Assembly: GCA_009840005.1 (NCBI GenBank)
Contig: VXOR01000002.1
Coordinates: 5,618-69,617, forward strand
Source of the DNA: Gemmatimonadota bacterium
Lineage (GTDB): Bacteria; Latescibacterota; UBA2968; UBA8231
Length of the DNA stretch: 64,000 nt
Direction: 5' to 3'
In this document: one piece after another, positions 35,149 through 43,767 of the stretch
Numbering within the stretch: position 1 is the first letter of the stretch
Layout: every line of letters begins with the position of its first letter
Notes under the pieces: model-generated
The model's database searches: none
What the model saw: the letters and a program-made list of their open reading frames with translations, nothing else
Told to the model about the DNA's origin: nothing
Made by a program: the position numbers and the translations under genes

Positions 35149-36657
35149 TCATTCCTCAAACCAAATGGGACTGCTCCAAGCCAATTGGCCGTTCTCTTGG
35201 GTGACGCGCAGATAGTAATAGGCCGGCGTCTCGCTCCGGTCGATGAAGTGGCCTTGTAGGGCGTAGAGCACCTCGGGCAAGGCTCGGTGGGCCACGATCC
35301 AAGTCGGTAGCCCATCTACGCGCCAACCCCTACGCCCCTGCAAAAGTTCGCCGATGCTGAAGCTAGCCCGGGAACCGCCGAGTTTACCCGTGAGCGACCA
35401 GTCGGTGGCCGTGGCTAGCAGGCTCTTGCTAGTGCGGCAGTCGAATTCGAGTTCGATTCGCGTCTCTTGTGTCCCCTCCACCTCCACGCACAGGGCGTCG
35501 TTGGCCCTTGGCGCAGTGGAGCCATTGCGCGTGGTGAAGACAGAACCGCGCGAGGTATGGGACTGCCAAGCGCACTGCCTCTCATCCCATTCGAGGACGC
35601 GCTTGCGCCGCACTTCGTCAAAGGGATCAGAGCTAAAGCAGGGCACGATCTGCAAAAGCCGTCCTCCCGCAACCCGCAGTTGCCCCTGCCAGTCATAGAC
35701 TTGGTATCCCTTCATCGGCCCCCAGCCCCACTCAAAGCGCAGGCGATAGGGCTGCGGCTGTCCGGTCCGCGGTGCGCTGTAGTCGGGCACCTCTATGTGC
35801 ACTGGCAAATTGTCGCGCACGACTTCCACGCTTTTGATCACATCCCACCCCTCGACCCGGTAGTCCAGCCTGCGCTCTGCTGGCCCACTCACCACCTCGC
35901 CCATCCAGGCCTCTCCAGCGCGAAAACACACCTCGATCCGATCTCCGGTGACGGCTGTGGTGCGCCGCTTCTGCAAGGCGTCAAAGAGCGCAGCGCGGCT
36001 ATTCTCCTTGGCCCAAATCCCCGTCAGTCCCAACCCGTACCCCCCTGGGTAGCCATCGTGGTTATCGGTGCCGGCCACAAGGCCAAACCGCTTGCCTAGC
36101 GCCAAGCCGTGTTGTACGGTGTATTGATATCCAGCCGGACCGCCGCTGTGCCCCAGCATGGGATAGAGGCCACTGTCGCGCTCCGACGAGCCGTGCTCGG
36201 AGAAAATTTCCACTACCGGCGACAATGCCTCGTCAAAGCCCTCCCAGTCCACCCCGCGCTCATAGGCCGTGTGATGGGGCACCAAGATGGCCTGCCTATT
36301 CCTGAAGTGGTCCTGCAAATCAGCCAAACTCCGCGCACAGTACATCGACTCCATATCCTCGGCGCTGAGTACGTGTAGATGCCCCCAAGCCGAGGAGTGC
36401 CACTCGTAGGCCGGAAAACAGGTAAACTCGCCCGGTCGGTTGTTTTCGCTGGCAGCCCGGCGGATCCGCTCCCAATTGGCGACCACTACTGGGTAGCCGT
36501 CCGGCACACCGCCGTCGGCGTGTAGCCCGTGCGGGGTGAATGCGTAGAAGTCGAGGTGTGAGCGGGCGATCTCATAGCTGCGCTCGAGACTGCCCTGGGC
36601 ATAGCCGAGTTCGTTGTGATTGTGCAACTCGCCCCAGTACAGGTTCAAATCCGGCAT
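35149..36657 (-). CDS. DUF3604 (PHP-like) protein
   Basis: 502 residues from the ATG at 36657 with AAGGAA upstream. It has the DUF3604 signature LYWGELHNHNELGYAQGSLERSYEIA, whose HxH-type histidines match the PHP phosphoesterase metal site, then DFYAFTPHG, VPHHTAYERG, EIFSEHGSSE and GTDNHDGYPG. The last 150 residues form a beta-domain. The family is widespread in marine and soil bacteria with unknown reaction; a metal-dependent hydrolase is likely. It sits directly between the importer permease genes and an enolase-superfamily gene, which suggests processing of an imported compound. Confidence 0.8.
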   Translation of the reverse strand: MPDLNLYWGELHNHNELGYAQGSLERSYEIARSHLDFYAFTPHGLHADGGVPDGYPVVVANWERIRRAASENNRPGEFTCFPAYEWHSSAWGHLHVLSAEDMESMYCARSLADLQDHFRNRQAILVPHHTAYERGVDWEGFDEALSPVVEIFSEHGSSERDSGLYPMLGHSGGPAGYQYTVQHGLALGKRFGLVAGTDNHDGYPGGYGLGLTGIWAKENSRAALFDALQKRRTTAVTGDRIEVCFRAGEAWMGEVVSGPAERRLDYRVEGWDVIKSVEVVRDNLPVHIEVPDYSAPRTGQPQPYRLRFEWGWGPMKGYQVYDWQGQLRVAGGRLLQIVPCFSSDPFDEVRRKRVLEWDERQCAWQSHTSRGSVFTTRNGSTAPRANDALCVEVEGTQETRIELEFDCRTSKSLLATATDWSLTGKLGGSRASFSIGELLQGRRGWRVDGLPTWIVAHRALPEVLYALQGHFIDRSETPAYYYLRVTQENGQLAWSSPIWFEE

Positions 36658-36684
36658 ACTAGTTTCCTTCCGTCCTTTCGCCAA

Positions 36685-37623
36685 TTACCCCTTGACTGAC
36701 CCAAGCTGGATGCCGCTGATGAACCAGCGCTGGCAGAGCACAAAGACGGCGATCATGGGAATGAGCATCAGCACCGTGCCAGCGCAGATCAGCCCGTAGT
36801 TATTGCTGTACAGATCCGAAAGCTTAGCCAAGCCCACCGACAGCACCATCATCGAATCCGAGTCGATCATGATTAAAGGCCATAAAAAGGCGCGCCAGCG
36901 CCCTAGGAACGTGAAAATGGCTAGCGCGGCCAGCGCCGGCTTGGCGAGTGGCAGAATCACGTGCCGGAACACCCCCCAAGGCGAGCAGCCGTCAATATAG
37001 GCGGCCTCTTCAATCTCGTGCGATATGCCCAACAGAAATTGTCTGAGCATGAAGGTGCCATAGGCGCTAAAGCAGCCCGGGGCGATCAGCGCGAAAAAGC
37101 TGTCCAGCCCCACGGGACGCCCCACGTAGTGATGGCGAAAATAGACGAATCCGCCGAACGCCTCCGTGCCAAAGACCATGTTCAGCCATTCTGGTATTTT
37201 CTTCATCAACACGAACTGCGGGATCATCAGCACGTCGGACGGAATCATCATCGTCGCCAAGTAGCCCAAAAAAACTAGATCGCGCCCCCGGAACTGGAGC
37301 CGCGCAAAGGCATAGGCCGCCATGACGCTAGTGGCCACCTGCACCAGCGTCACAGCACAGGCGATAAAAAGCGAGTTGAGGTAGTAGCGCAGAAAGGAGA
37401 ACGCCTCCACTACCCCCACGTAGTTGTCCAAAGTCCAGCGCGGCGGAATCCAACCCAAGGTCACATCGACGTTGTATTTGAACGAAGTCAGCACGGTCCA
37501 CAGCAAGGGCAATACCATGCCGCTGAGCAGAAAGAGCAGCGCCACATACGTGAAGGTTCCGGCTTGGTCCCGCCGCGGCCCTCGACTTTTATCGACGCCA
37601 ATGTCTGCGCGTTCGTCCGCCAT
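36685..37623 (-). CDS. Sugar ABC transporter permease (MalG-like)
   Basis: 312 residues from the ATG at 37623, one base after the previous stop. About six transmembrane helices and the cytoplasmic EAA loop EEAAYIDGCSPWGVFRHVILPLAKP that docks the ATPase. It has a loop insert of about 25 residues (MVFGTEAFGGFVYFRHHYVGRP) between helices that is longer than in MalG. It forms the membrane channel with the MalF-like partner. The ATPase gene is absent, so a shared MsmK/UgpC-type ATPase elsewhere must serve it. Confidence 0.9.
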   Translation of the reverse strand: MADERADIGVDKSRGPRRDQAGTFTYVALLFLLSGMVLPLLWTVLTSFKYNVDVTLGWIPPRWTLDNYVGVVEAFSFLRYYLNSLFIACAVTLVQVATSVMAAYAFARLQFRGRDLVFLGYLATMMIPSDVLMIPQFVLMKKIPEWLNMVFGTEAFGGFVYFRHHYVGRPVGLDSFFALIAPGCFSAYGTFMLRQFLLGISHEIEEAAYIDGCSPWGVFRHVILPLAKPALAALAIFTFLGRWRAFLWPLIMIDSDSMMVLSVGLAKLSDLYSNNYGLICAGTVLMLIPMIAVFVLCQRWFISGIQLGSVKG

Positions 37624-37624
37624 C

Positions 37625-38572
37625 TCAGGCCGCCTCCAGTCTTTTGCCGCCAAAGCGCCAGTTGATCATCGTCAGCGCAAAAATCAGCCCGAACAGCACC
37701 ATGGACACCGTTGCGGCATAGCCGATTTCCAAGCGCTCGTACGCCTGGGTGTAGATGTAGTAACTCATGGTCGTCGTCGATCCCTCCGGCCCGCCCGCAG
37801 TCATGATATAGGCCGCCTCAAAACCGCCCTGCAATCCGCCGATGATGCTGGTGACAAAGATGAAAAAGGTCGTCGGTGCCAACTGCGGTACCGTGATGTG
37901 GCGCAATCGCGCCCACCAGCCAGCTCCGTCCATCTCCGCGGCCTCGTAGAGTTCCGGTGGGATATTCTGTAGCCCCGCCAAGTAGAGGATCATGTTAAAT
38001 CCCCCGACGCTGGCCCACACGAACATGATAATGAAAGCTGGCTTGGCCCAGTTTTTGTCAATCAGCCAGCCCGGCAAAAGCCCGATGGCCTGCTCGGCGG
38101 GAATGCCCAAAAATTTGTATAGACTCCACAATAGTCCGTTGACGATGCCGACGTTTGGCTCGAAAGTGAAGACCATCTTCCACACCATGAAGATGGCCAC
38201 GCCGTGGCACAGATGCGGGATGAAAAAAAAGGTGCGGAAGACGATGCGTCCCTTCAGATTTTTGTTAAGCAGCACCGCCAAGATCAGGGCCCCAGCCATT
38301 GAGAAGGGGATGTTGAGCATGAGGAACAAGGTATTGCCCAGATATTGCCAGAAGTAAGGGTCGAGCGCCTTCCACTCGCCGTCCACCCGATCAAAGCCCA
38401 CTAACTCGGCAAAGTTAGCCAGTCCGATGAAATCGGGCGCTTGGCCGCTGGCCAGTTGGTAGCGGTAGAAGCTCAGCCCCGCAGCCGCCACCACCGGCCC
38501 CAAGGTGAAGATCAAGAAGCCGACTAAATTGGGCGTGAGGAAACCGACGGCGGCCCATCCCTGGCGCTTCAT
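37625..38572 (-). CDS. Sugar ABC transporter permease (MalF-like)
   Basis: 315 residues. About six transmembrane helices; the EAA loop is ELYEAAEMDGAGWWARLRHITVPQLAP. The first ATG overlaps the stop of the substrate-binding-protein gene (ATGA). It partners the MalG-like permease; the pair is the standard CUT1 carbohydrate importer layout with binding protein first, then two permeases. The periplasmic loop is short, as in non-maltose CUT1 permeases. Substrate is not evident, though the downstream enzymes suggest an acid sugar or polyol. Confidence 0.9.
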   Translation of the reverse strand: MKRQGWAAVGFLTPNLVGFLIFTLGPVVAAAGLSFYRYQLASGQAPDFIGLANFAELVGFDRVDGEWKALDPYFWQYLGNTLFLMLNIPFSMAGALILAVLLNKNLKGRIVFRTFFFIPHLCHGVAIFMVWKMVFTFEPNVGIVNGLLWSLYKFLGIPAEQAIGLLPGWLIDKNWAKPAFIIMFVWASVGGFNMILYLAGLQNIPPELYEAAEMDGAGWWARLRHITVPQLAPTTFFIFVTSIIGGLQGGFEAAYIMTAGGPEGSTTTMSYYIYTQAYERLEIGYAATVSMVLFGLIFALTMINWRFGGKRLEAA

Positions 38573-39852
38573 GGTGCGTCCTTGTAGATCCGATCCAGAT
38601 AGGCGTTGGTCACTTCGTGGGCCTGCCGCAGCGACTCCGCCACTGTCTCCCGACCCGCCAAAGCCGCGTCCAACTCATCCTGCATGCGCCGGAACAGATC
38701 TTCCCACCACACCTCCTGCGGAAAGATTTGCACCTCGTAGTCCATGGCCCGCACAAAGACCTCTTCGTCCCACGGCGTGTCCTCGCGCAGGAAGGCGGTT
38801 CTAGCCACTGAGCGCTGCGGCGGCAGATCGCTGCCCAAAACCGCCATCTTGGCCATGGACTCAGGCCCCACTAGGAACTCGACCAGTTTCCAAGCGGCCT
38901 CGGGTTGCGGCGTGTCCTTCCAGATTGAAAAACCCGAGCCAGCGTAGCGCGTCTGCCGCCCGCCCGGCCCCTCGGGAACCAGTGCCAGATTCCAGCGAAA
39001 GCGATCTAAGAGTTGGTAATCCGGTATGCGCCACGGACCGGTGATGGCCATGGCCACCCTTCCGGCCTCAAACGTGAAGGTGCTCATCGGGTTGTCGCTG
39101 CGCATTCCCGGCCGCGGCGGGCTTACTTTGTTCTCAAAGTAGAGATCCACGTAGAATTGCGTACCTAGGAGCACCTTGGAGTCGTCCAGATTAGACACCC
39201 AACGCCCGTCCTCCTGCCGTAGAAAATCCCCGCCTGCACTCCACACGTAGTTGGCGATATCGTAGGGCGTCAGCCCGTAGATATCCGTCATGCCGTCGCC
39301 GTCTTCATCGACCGTCAGCTTCCGGGCTTTCTCCACCAGTTCCTCCCAGGTCCAGTCGTCGGTCGGATAGTCCACCCCGTAGCGGTCGAAGAGGTCCATA
39401 TTGTAATAGCAGGAGATGGTCGATCCTTTGACTGGCAGGCCGTAGAGAACGCCTCGATAGGTATAAGCCCGCAGGCCCACCGGGTAGTAGTCGCCGCGGT
39501 CAATCCCGTGGCGATCGACCAACTCATCTAGGGGCAAAAGCTGGCCGGTGCTAGACACTTGTGGCATATCTCTCCAGTGCAAATTGAACACATCGGGCGC
39601 GTGCCCCGCGTCAATGCCGGCCAAAAGTTTTTGCACAAAGCGCCGCGCTGGCATCACCTCCACCCGCAGCTTGGCCTCCGGGTTCAGGGTGCGGAACTCG
39701 TCGATGATCTGGCGATAGATGGCCGTCTGCTCGGGCGTACCTCTGACCCAGATGGTCAGCACGTCTTCGGTGGGGTACAGGCGAAACTGGCTAGCGCCGA
39801 TCAAGACGCTGAGGACGATGACCGCCAGTCCTCCCAAGCGCAAAAATCGCAT
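38569..39852 (-). CDS. Extracellular solute-binding protein, family 1 (sugar ABC importer)
   Basis: 427 residues. The N-terminal hydrophobic segment (RLGGLAVIVLSVLIGASQF) is a signal peptide or anchor; no lipobox Cys. Then a periplasmic-binding-protein fold: LTIWVRGTPEQTAIYRQIIDEF, GIDAGHAPDVFNLHW, and the family's late YAGSGFSIWKDTPQPEAAWKLVEFLVG. It captures the substrate and delivers it to the two permeases. It starts the five-gene importer-enzyme operon, just after a strong terminator of the preceding gene on the same strand. Confidence 0.9.
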   Translation of the reverse strand: MRFLRLGGLAVIVLSVLIGASQFRLYPTEDVLTIWVRGTPEQTAIYRQIIDEFRTLNPEAKLRVEVMPARRFVQKLLAGIDAGHAPDVFNLHWRDMPQVSSTGQLLPLDELVDRHGIDRGDYYPVGLRAYTYRGVLYGLPVKGSTISCYYNMDLFDRYGVDYPTDDWTWEELVEKARKLTVDEDGDGMTDIYGLTPYDIANYVWSAGGDFLRQEDGRWVSNLDDSKVLLGTQFYVDLYFENKVSPPRPGMRSDNPMSTFTFEAGRVAMAITGPWRIPDYQLLDRFRWNLALVPEGPGGRQTRYAGSGFSIWKDTPQPEAAWKLVEFLVGPESMAKMAVLGSDLPPQRSVARTAFLREDTPWDEEVFVRAMDYEVQIFPQEVWWEDLFRRMQDELDAALAGRETVAESLRQAHEVTNAYLDRIYKDAP

Positions 39853-39871
39853 AGTGTCGTGCCCGTTTTGC

Positions 39872-39908
39872 GAAAAAAAGAGAGCCCGCCTAGAAAGACG
39901 GGCTCTCT
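39872..39908 (-). terminator. Rho-independent terminator between the CBM9-like gene and the importer operon
   Basis: Ten-base perfect stem, 39879-39888 with 39899-39908 (agagagcccg), ten-base loop. On the minus strand it is followed by seven T (39879 down to 39873). It is the clearest terminator in the window. Confidence 0.85.
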
Positions 39909-39935
39909 GCTACTCGGCCAATACTCGTAGGCTTA

Positions 39936-40847
39936 CTACTGGTACTGAGCCTTAATCCGCCCCCAGCTCTCCGCTTCCACCGCGGTGGTCGGTTCGCCCC
40001 ACTCGATGCCGGGGTCTATGGGTGAGAGGAACACATCGGTCACTGGTCTGCCAGCCGCCCCCCCAGGGCTGGTACTCCACTGGCCATGGCGATAATCGTC
40101 GTCGCCGGTGAGCACATCGACGTCGGTCACCATATTGCCCCAGTGGATGATCTGCCCTTCCTCAAAGTCCCAAACCACTACCTGATCCTCGGTGGCTTCA
40201 TCGCTACTTGGCATCTGCGCGATTGGCAGGATGCGGATTTCGTAGATATACGTACTTTCGCCGAACTCCTCGCCCGTAAAGCTCCAGGCGATTTCGACGT
40301 AGCGCGTGCCATTGACCAGCCACGGCAAATTGAGAATGGGCCTAAAGAACTCAAAGGCACCGTCCTTGGGCGGCAGCGCGTACTTGTAGTAGAACCCGTT
40401 GGCAACATCCCCTTGGTTCTGGTCGTCAATAGCAGTGTGGTCGGCGTTGAGCCCCATCTCGTAGCTGTCGTCCCAGAAGAATCTGCCCGGATCCTGGCGG
40501 TTGGTCACGTGCAAATTGTCGTACACCGAGGTGGTGATGTAGAACATATTCTGGCTATCGCTCCAGCCGAGCAAATGGCGGAAATTCATATCGCTGGGAT
40601 CAATCTCACCCTGCGAGGCAAATTCCAGCGCTCTCCCCTCTCGGGTCGAAGCACCCACCGGATAGGTCGTCTCGGCGAAAATGCCGTACTGGTCAACGGG
40701 AATGGCAGACCAGTCGTCGTCGAATCCGTCGATTACCGGCACATTGGTATCAGGGAACTGCACCGCGAGCAACAGCAAGTCAGGTGGATCGTGGGCCTGA
40801 GCAATAGATGCAATCCCTACCCCTAACACTAGGAACAGTTTCCGCAT
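39936..40847 (-). CDS. Secreted CBM9-like carbohydrate-binding protein
   Basis: 303 residues from the ATG at 40847 (GGAGG upstream). Signal peptide MRKLFLVLGVGIASIAQA, cleaved before HDPP. The mature protein begins with VPVIDGFDDDWSAIP, the typical start of a CBM9/DOMON-type beta-sandwich, and has FWDDSYEMGLNADH, TRYVEIAWSF and aromatic residues suited to sugar binding. The C-terminus TAVEAESWGRIKAQYQ shares a short motif with a second secreted protein at 56626-57186. It probably binds a glycan in the periplasm or outside. A terminator separates it from the importer genes. Confidence 0.7.
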   Translation of the reverse strand: MRKLFLVLGVGIASIAQAHDPPDLLLLAVQFPDTNVPVIDGFDDDWSAIPVDQYGIFAETTYPVGASTREGRALEFASQGEIDPSDMNFRHLLGWSDSQNMFYITTSVYDNLHVTNRQDPGRFFWDDSYEMGLNADHTAIDDQNQGDVANGFYYKYALPPKDGAFEFFRPILNLPWLVNGTRYVEIAWSFTGEEFGESTYIYEIRILPIAQMPSSDEATEDQVVVWDFEEGQIIHWGNMVTDVDVLTGDDDYRHGQWSTSPGGAAGRPVTDVFLSPIDPGIEWGEPTTAVEAESWGRIKAQYQ

Positions 40848-41002
40848 GATAATACCCTCCTTTACATAGGGCGGCGAAAGTGGATGATAGTGCAAATACT
40901 TAATTCATTGAGTACCCAAAAGCAAATAAAAATGTCGCTCTCTTGCTGTAAAATCTCAATAAATTTAATGTTTACAGTAGATTATCGACCCCTAACAACC
41001 TG

Positions 41003-43735
41003 TCACTCCAGCCCCGCGTAAATTGTAATAAACGCCTGCGTTGTATTTATCGCTTGACGCTCTTTGAAGTTTTTGTGCTCCAAGACGATGCCCGTCAATA
41101 ACCGGATGCTGTAGCCTTGATAGGCCGACGTATTGGCGAATTGCAGCCCCACCGTCAGGGAATTGAAATCGCTGGAGTCGTCGTCAAAGTCGTCGAACCA
41201 CACGTACTCCATCCCCGCCTGTACTTGCGTCACCTCTAGGAGCTGCATCCGCGCCAAGGCACCGAACAATTCCATCAGGCTGGTGTGCTGGCCCGCCGCA
41301 AACAACGTGCGGCTCTGCTTGCGGAACTCGCTTTTCCAACGCGGCTCAACAATCAGCCGACCCAACTCGTACTCGTACCTAGCCTTGTTGATAAAACCAA
41401 AGAAAAAGTCGGTCTCGTCCAGCCCCAATCGCCGCAGTTGCGCCTCGTCCAGCCGTTGGTGGAAATACACGTAGTTCAATTTGCTCAGCAAAAGGAGCGA
41501 GGCCGTCCTCAGACTGTGGCCGACAAAAAGCTGGTTCACCCAAGTGTCGCGTCCCAGTAGCGGATCGTCCAACGGGGTCAGGGCCCCGCCCCTGATCGTA
41601 TTGTCCGGGGCCCACTGCAACAGCGGGTTGGGGATGTCGTCCTCCACCCGCTTGGCCATCTCAAAGATCCGCAGGCGGCCGTAGCGCGGCGACAGCCCAT
41701 CGTAATTGAGCACCGCGTAGGTACCGTAGTTCTTTTGGTCTGAAGAGATCAGCCCCTCGCGCAATACCCCGGCCATCAGCCGCAGTTGCGGCGTCAGATA
41801 TACACCGCCGTACGCGTTGTAGCCCCGATGGTCGCGTCGGTAGGGGTAGTCGGGTTCCTCGTCGTTTTCGTACTGATCGACCCAGAAATTGTTGTTCATG
41901 TCCACCCCGAACAAAAACTCCGGCCGATCGACGCCAAAGCGCATGAAGGGCTCTTCGTAGTCGGGCGTATTGTTGATCTTGACCCTATTGTCGTTCTGAT
42001 TGAGATCCGGCACAAAGTCGTTGTTCTGATCCCACCCTGGGAAGACCTGCAAATCCGGCTGCACCCAGTCTCTGCGGAAGGCGTCGGGGACCCGGTCTTG
42101 GTCGTCGTTATCCTCGACCAGTTCCACGCGGTCCCGGTCGGCACTGTAGTCAATCTGGCCGTTATCCGCAGCGACAAATGCCTGGCTATTGTAGAAGGGA
42201 TCCATGCTGTAGGCCTCGCCGTAAAAAAAGAACGGCTCGGCCCGCTTGGACGCGTTCACCATCCAAGCCGGTGCGTTGGGACGGCCTTTGATGCCCGAAG
42301 AAGCTCTGTGCTTATTCTCCAGCACATTGGGATACTTGCGGTAGCTCCAGCTCAGGTCGTACTCGCCGTACAAGTCGAAACCGAGCACCTCGTTCACTGC
42401 AAGCGTACCCCCCAAGATATGGGTAGCCGTGGGCAGGCCGTACTCAAAGCTGATAGTGCGCAAATTGGTCAGATCGCGGATATTGCCCTGCGCTTGGTCC
42501 ACTAGCAGCAGCACCGGATTGCCCGACACATCGAGTTGGTTGTTCGACGTCATCCAGATCTGGTAATCGTTGGCCACGACCAAGCGGAACTCCACCCCGA
42601 CGATTTCGCCTACTTCGCCACTGGCCCGGTTGGTAAAATCGGACTGGCCAAAATCGTAGAACAGCCGGATCTCTTCGCTGCCGTTGGCCGAGATAAAGCC
42701 CTGCTCTGTCAGCCCCCCTTCAACCAGTGGTTCTAAGCCTATATCTCTGCCGCGATCGACGCTGCCGTCCCTGTAGGTGATGAGCACATCGGAGCCGGTC
42801 GGGAAAAAGGCCGCCCCACCGACGCCGTCCTCGGGCGAATCGTCGCGCAACACAATCTGGATCCCGGTTATCGCATTCGAGCCCACGGTCCCGCCTTGGG
42901 GCCCTCCGAACAAGCCAGCCGCGGTCACTGCTTGGCTGGTCCCTTGAAAATTTTGCCTCTCGGTCAGTGCACCGGTGATCATATTCTTAAAGAAATCCCG
43001 ATCCGTCAGCGCATTCGCTTGGTGGGCATTCACCATGTGAATCCCCATCTCAGTGAAGTCGCCTACTTGGGCCGTAAAGCGCCCTCCGAACAAGGTGGTG
43101 GCGCTCGTTCTCCGCACCTCGCGTTCCCGGACCCCCCGCGGACCGCTGATGCGCGAATAAATCAGCGTGCCCTCGTATTTGTCCGAGGCCAAGTCAGCCT
43201 GCACCCCGTCCAGCCGCGCCTTGGAAAAGGTCATGGGCGTCAAGGTCGTGCGCAGGTCGCGGCTCACTGTCAGCGCATAGAAATACGAACCCTTCTGGTC
43301 TGCGGCCACCACCACCCCGGAAAACCATCGGTCAAAACGGCTGGATTGAAATACGACGTTGCCAAATTCTTGCGGCCTTTCCTGGGACGTATTGTAGACT
43401 AGCCACCCCTGATTGATGAAATTGCCGTAGAGATCGTAGAAATAGCTCCCCTCTATATCGGCGTTTATATAGCGCTGGTAGGGGGAGCGGGCGTAGTTGG
43501 TGTATTCCCACTGGCGCCAGCGGTATTCGGCGAAGAGTTCCTGCGGCACGTACCAGCGCCGCACCGCCGGGTCGATTGCGTCCAACATCCCCTGAGCCCC
43601 TTGGGGCCGGAAGTTAGTCGCAGTGCCCTGCCCAACCCCCAAGCGCGAGCCGTAGTCGGGCTGCTGACCCCAAGTCGCCTCTGCGAGTATGGCTAGGAGT
43701 AAGATCCCCCTGAGTATGTTGCGCTGCTGTCTCAA
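41003..43735 (-). CDS. Large outer-membrane-barrel-like surface protein, paralogue 1
   Basis: 910 residues; start taken as TTG 43735, with GGAG 11 bases upstream and a signal peptide (NILRGILLLAILAEATWG) following; no ATG fits. The N-terminal 230 residues (YVPQELFAEYRWRQWEYTN, TLTPMTFSK) are nearly shared with the paralogue at 48859-51516. The middle has DND/NQN calcium-type repeats like thrombospondin type 3 (EDNDDQDRVPDAF, DQNNDFVPDLNQND, DMNNNFWVDQYEND). The last third has alternating hydrophobic strands (VGHSLRTASLLLLSKLNYVYF, FNSLTVGLQFANTS) and ends in FITIYAGLE, a barrel-like terminus. Last of seven genes. Function not known. Confidence 0.7.
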   Translation of the reverse strand: MRQQRNILRGILLLAILAEATWGQQPDYGSRLGVGQGTATNFRPQGAQGMLDAIDPAVRRWYVPQELFAEYRWRQWEYTNYARSPYQRYINADIEGSYFYDLYGNFINQGWLVYNTSQERPQEFGNVVFQSSRFDRWFSGVVVAADQKGSYFYALTVSRDLRTTLTPMTFSKARLDGVQADLASDKYEGTLIYSRISGPRGVREREVRRTSATTLFGGRFTAQVGDFTEMGIHMVNAHQANALTDRDFFKNMITGALTERQNFQGTSQAVTAAGLFGGPQGGTVGSNAITGIQIVLRDDSPEDGVGGAAFFPTGSDVLITYRDGSVDRGRDIGLEPLVEGGLTEQGFISANGSEEIRLFYDFGQSDFTNRASGEVGEIVGVEFRLVVANDYQIWMTSNNQLDVSGNPVLLLVDQAQGNIRDLTNLRTISFEYGLPTATHILGGTLAVNEVLGFDLYGEYDLSWSYRKYPNVLENKHRASSGIKGRPNAPAWMVNASKRAEPFFFYGEAYSMDPFYNSQAFVAADNGQIDYSADRDRVELVEDNDDQDRVPDAFRRDWVQPDLQVFPGWDQNNDFVPDLNQNDNRVKINNTPDYEEPFMRFGVDRPEFLFGVDMNNNFWVDQYENDEEPDYPYRRDHRGYNAYGGVYLTPQLRLMAGVLREGLISSDQKNYGTYAVLNYDGLSPRYGRLRIFEMAKRVEDDIPNPLLQWAPDNTIRGGALTPLDDPLLGRDTWVNQLFVGHSLRTASLLLLSKLNYVYFHQRLDEAQLRRLGLDETDFFFGFINKARYEYELGRLIVEPRWKSEFRKQSRTLFAAGQHTSLMELFGALARMQLLEVTQVQAGMEYVWFDDFDDDSSDFNSLTVGLQFANTSAYQGYSIRLLTGIVLEHKNFKERQAINTTQAFITIYAGLE

Positions 43736-43767
43736 CGCGAACTTTCTCCGGTAAATGGCCGGCCTCG

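Noticed and set aside
40086..40826. A 246-codon plus-strand frame over the CBM9-like gene
   Set aside because: Antisense shadow; the minus strand has signal peptide, ribosome site and domain.
40946..40977. AT-rich inverted pair ctgtaaa/tttacag between the surface locus and the CBM9-like gene
   Set aside because: Seven-base arms with a loop of 18; could be chance in an AT-rich gap.
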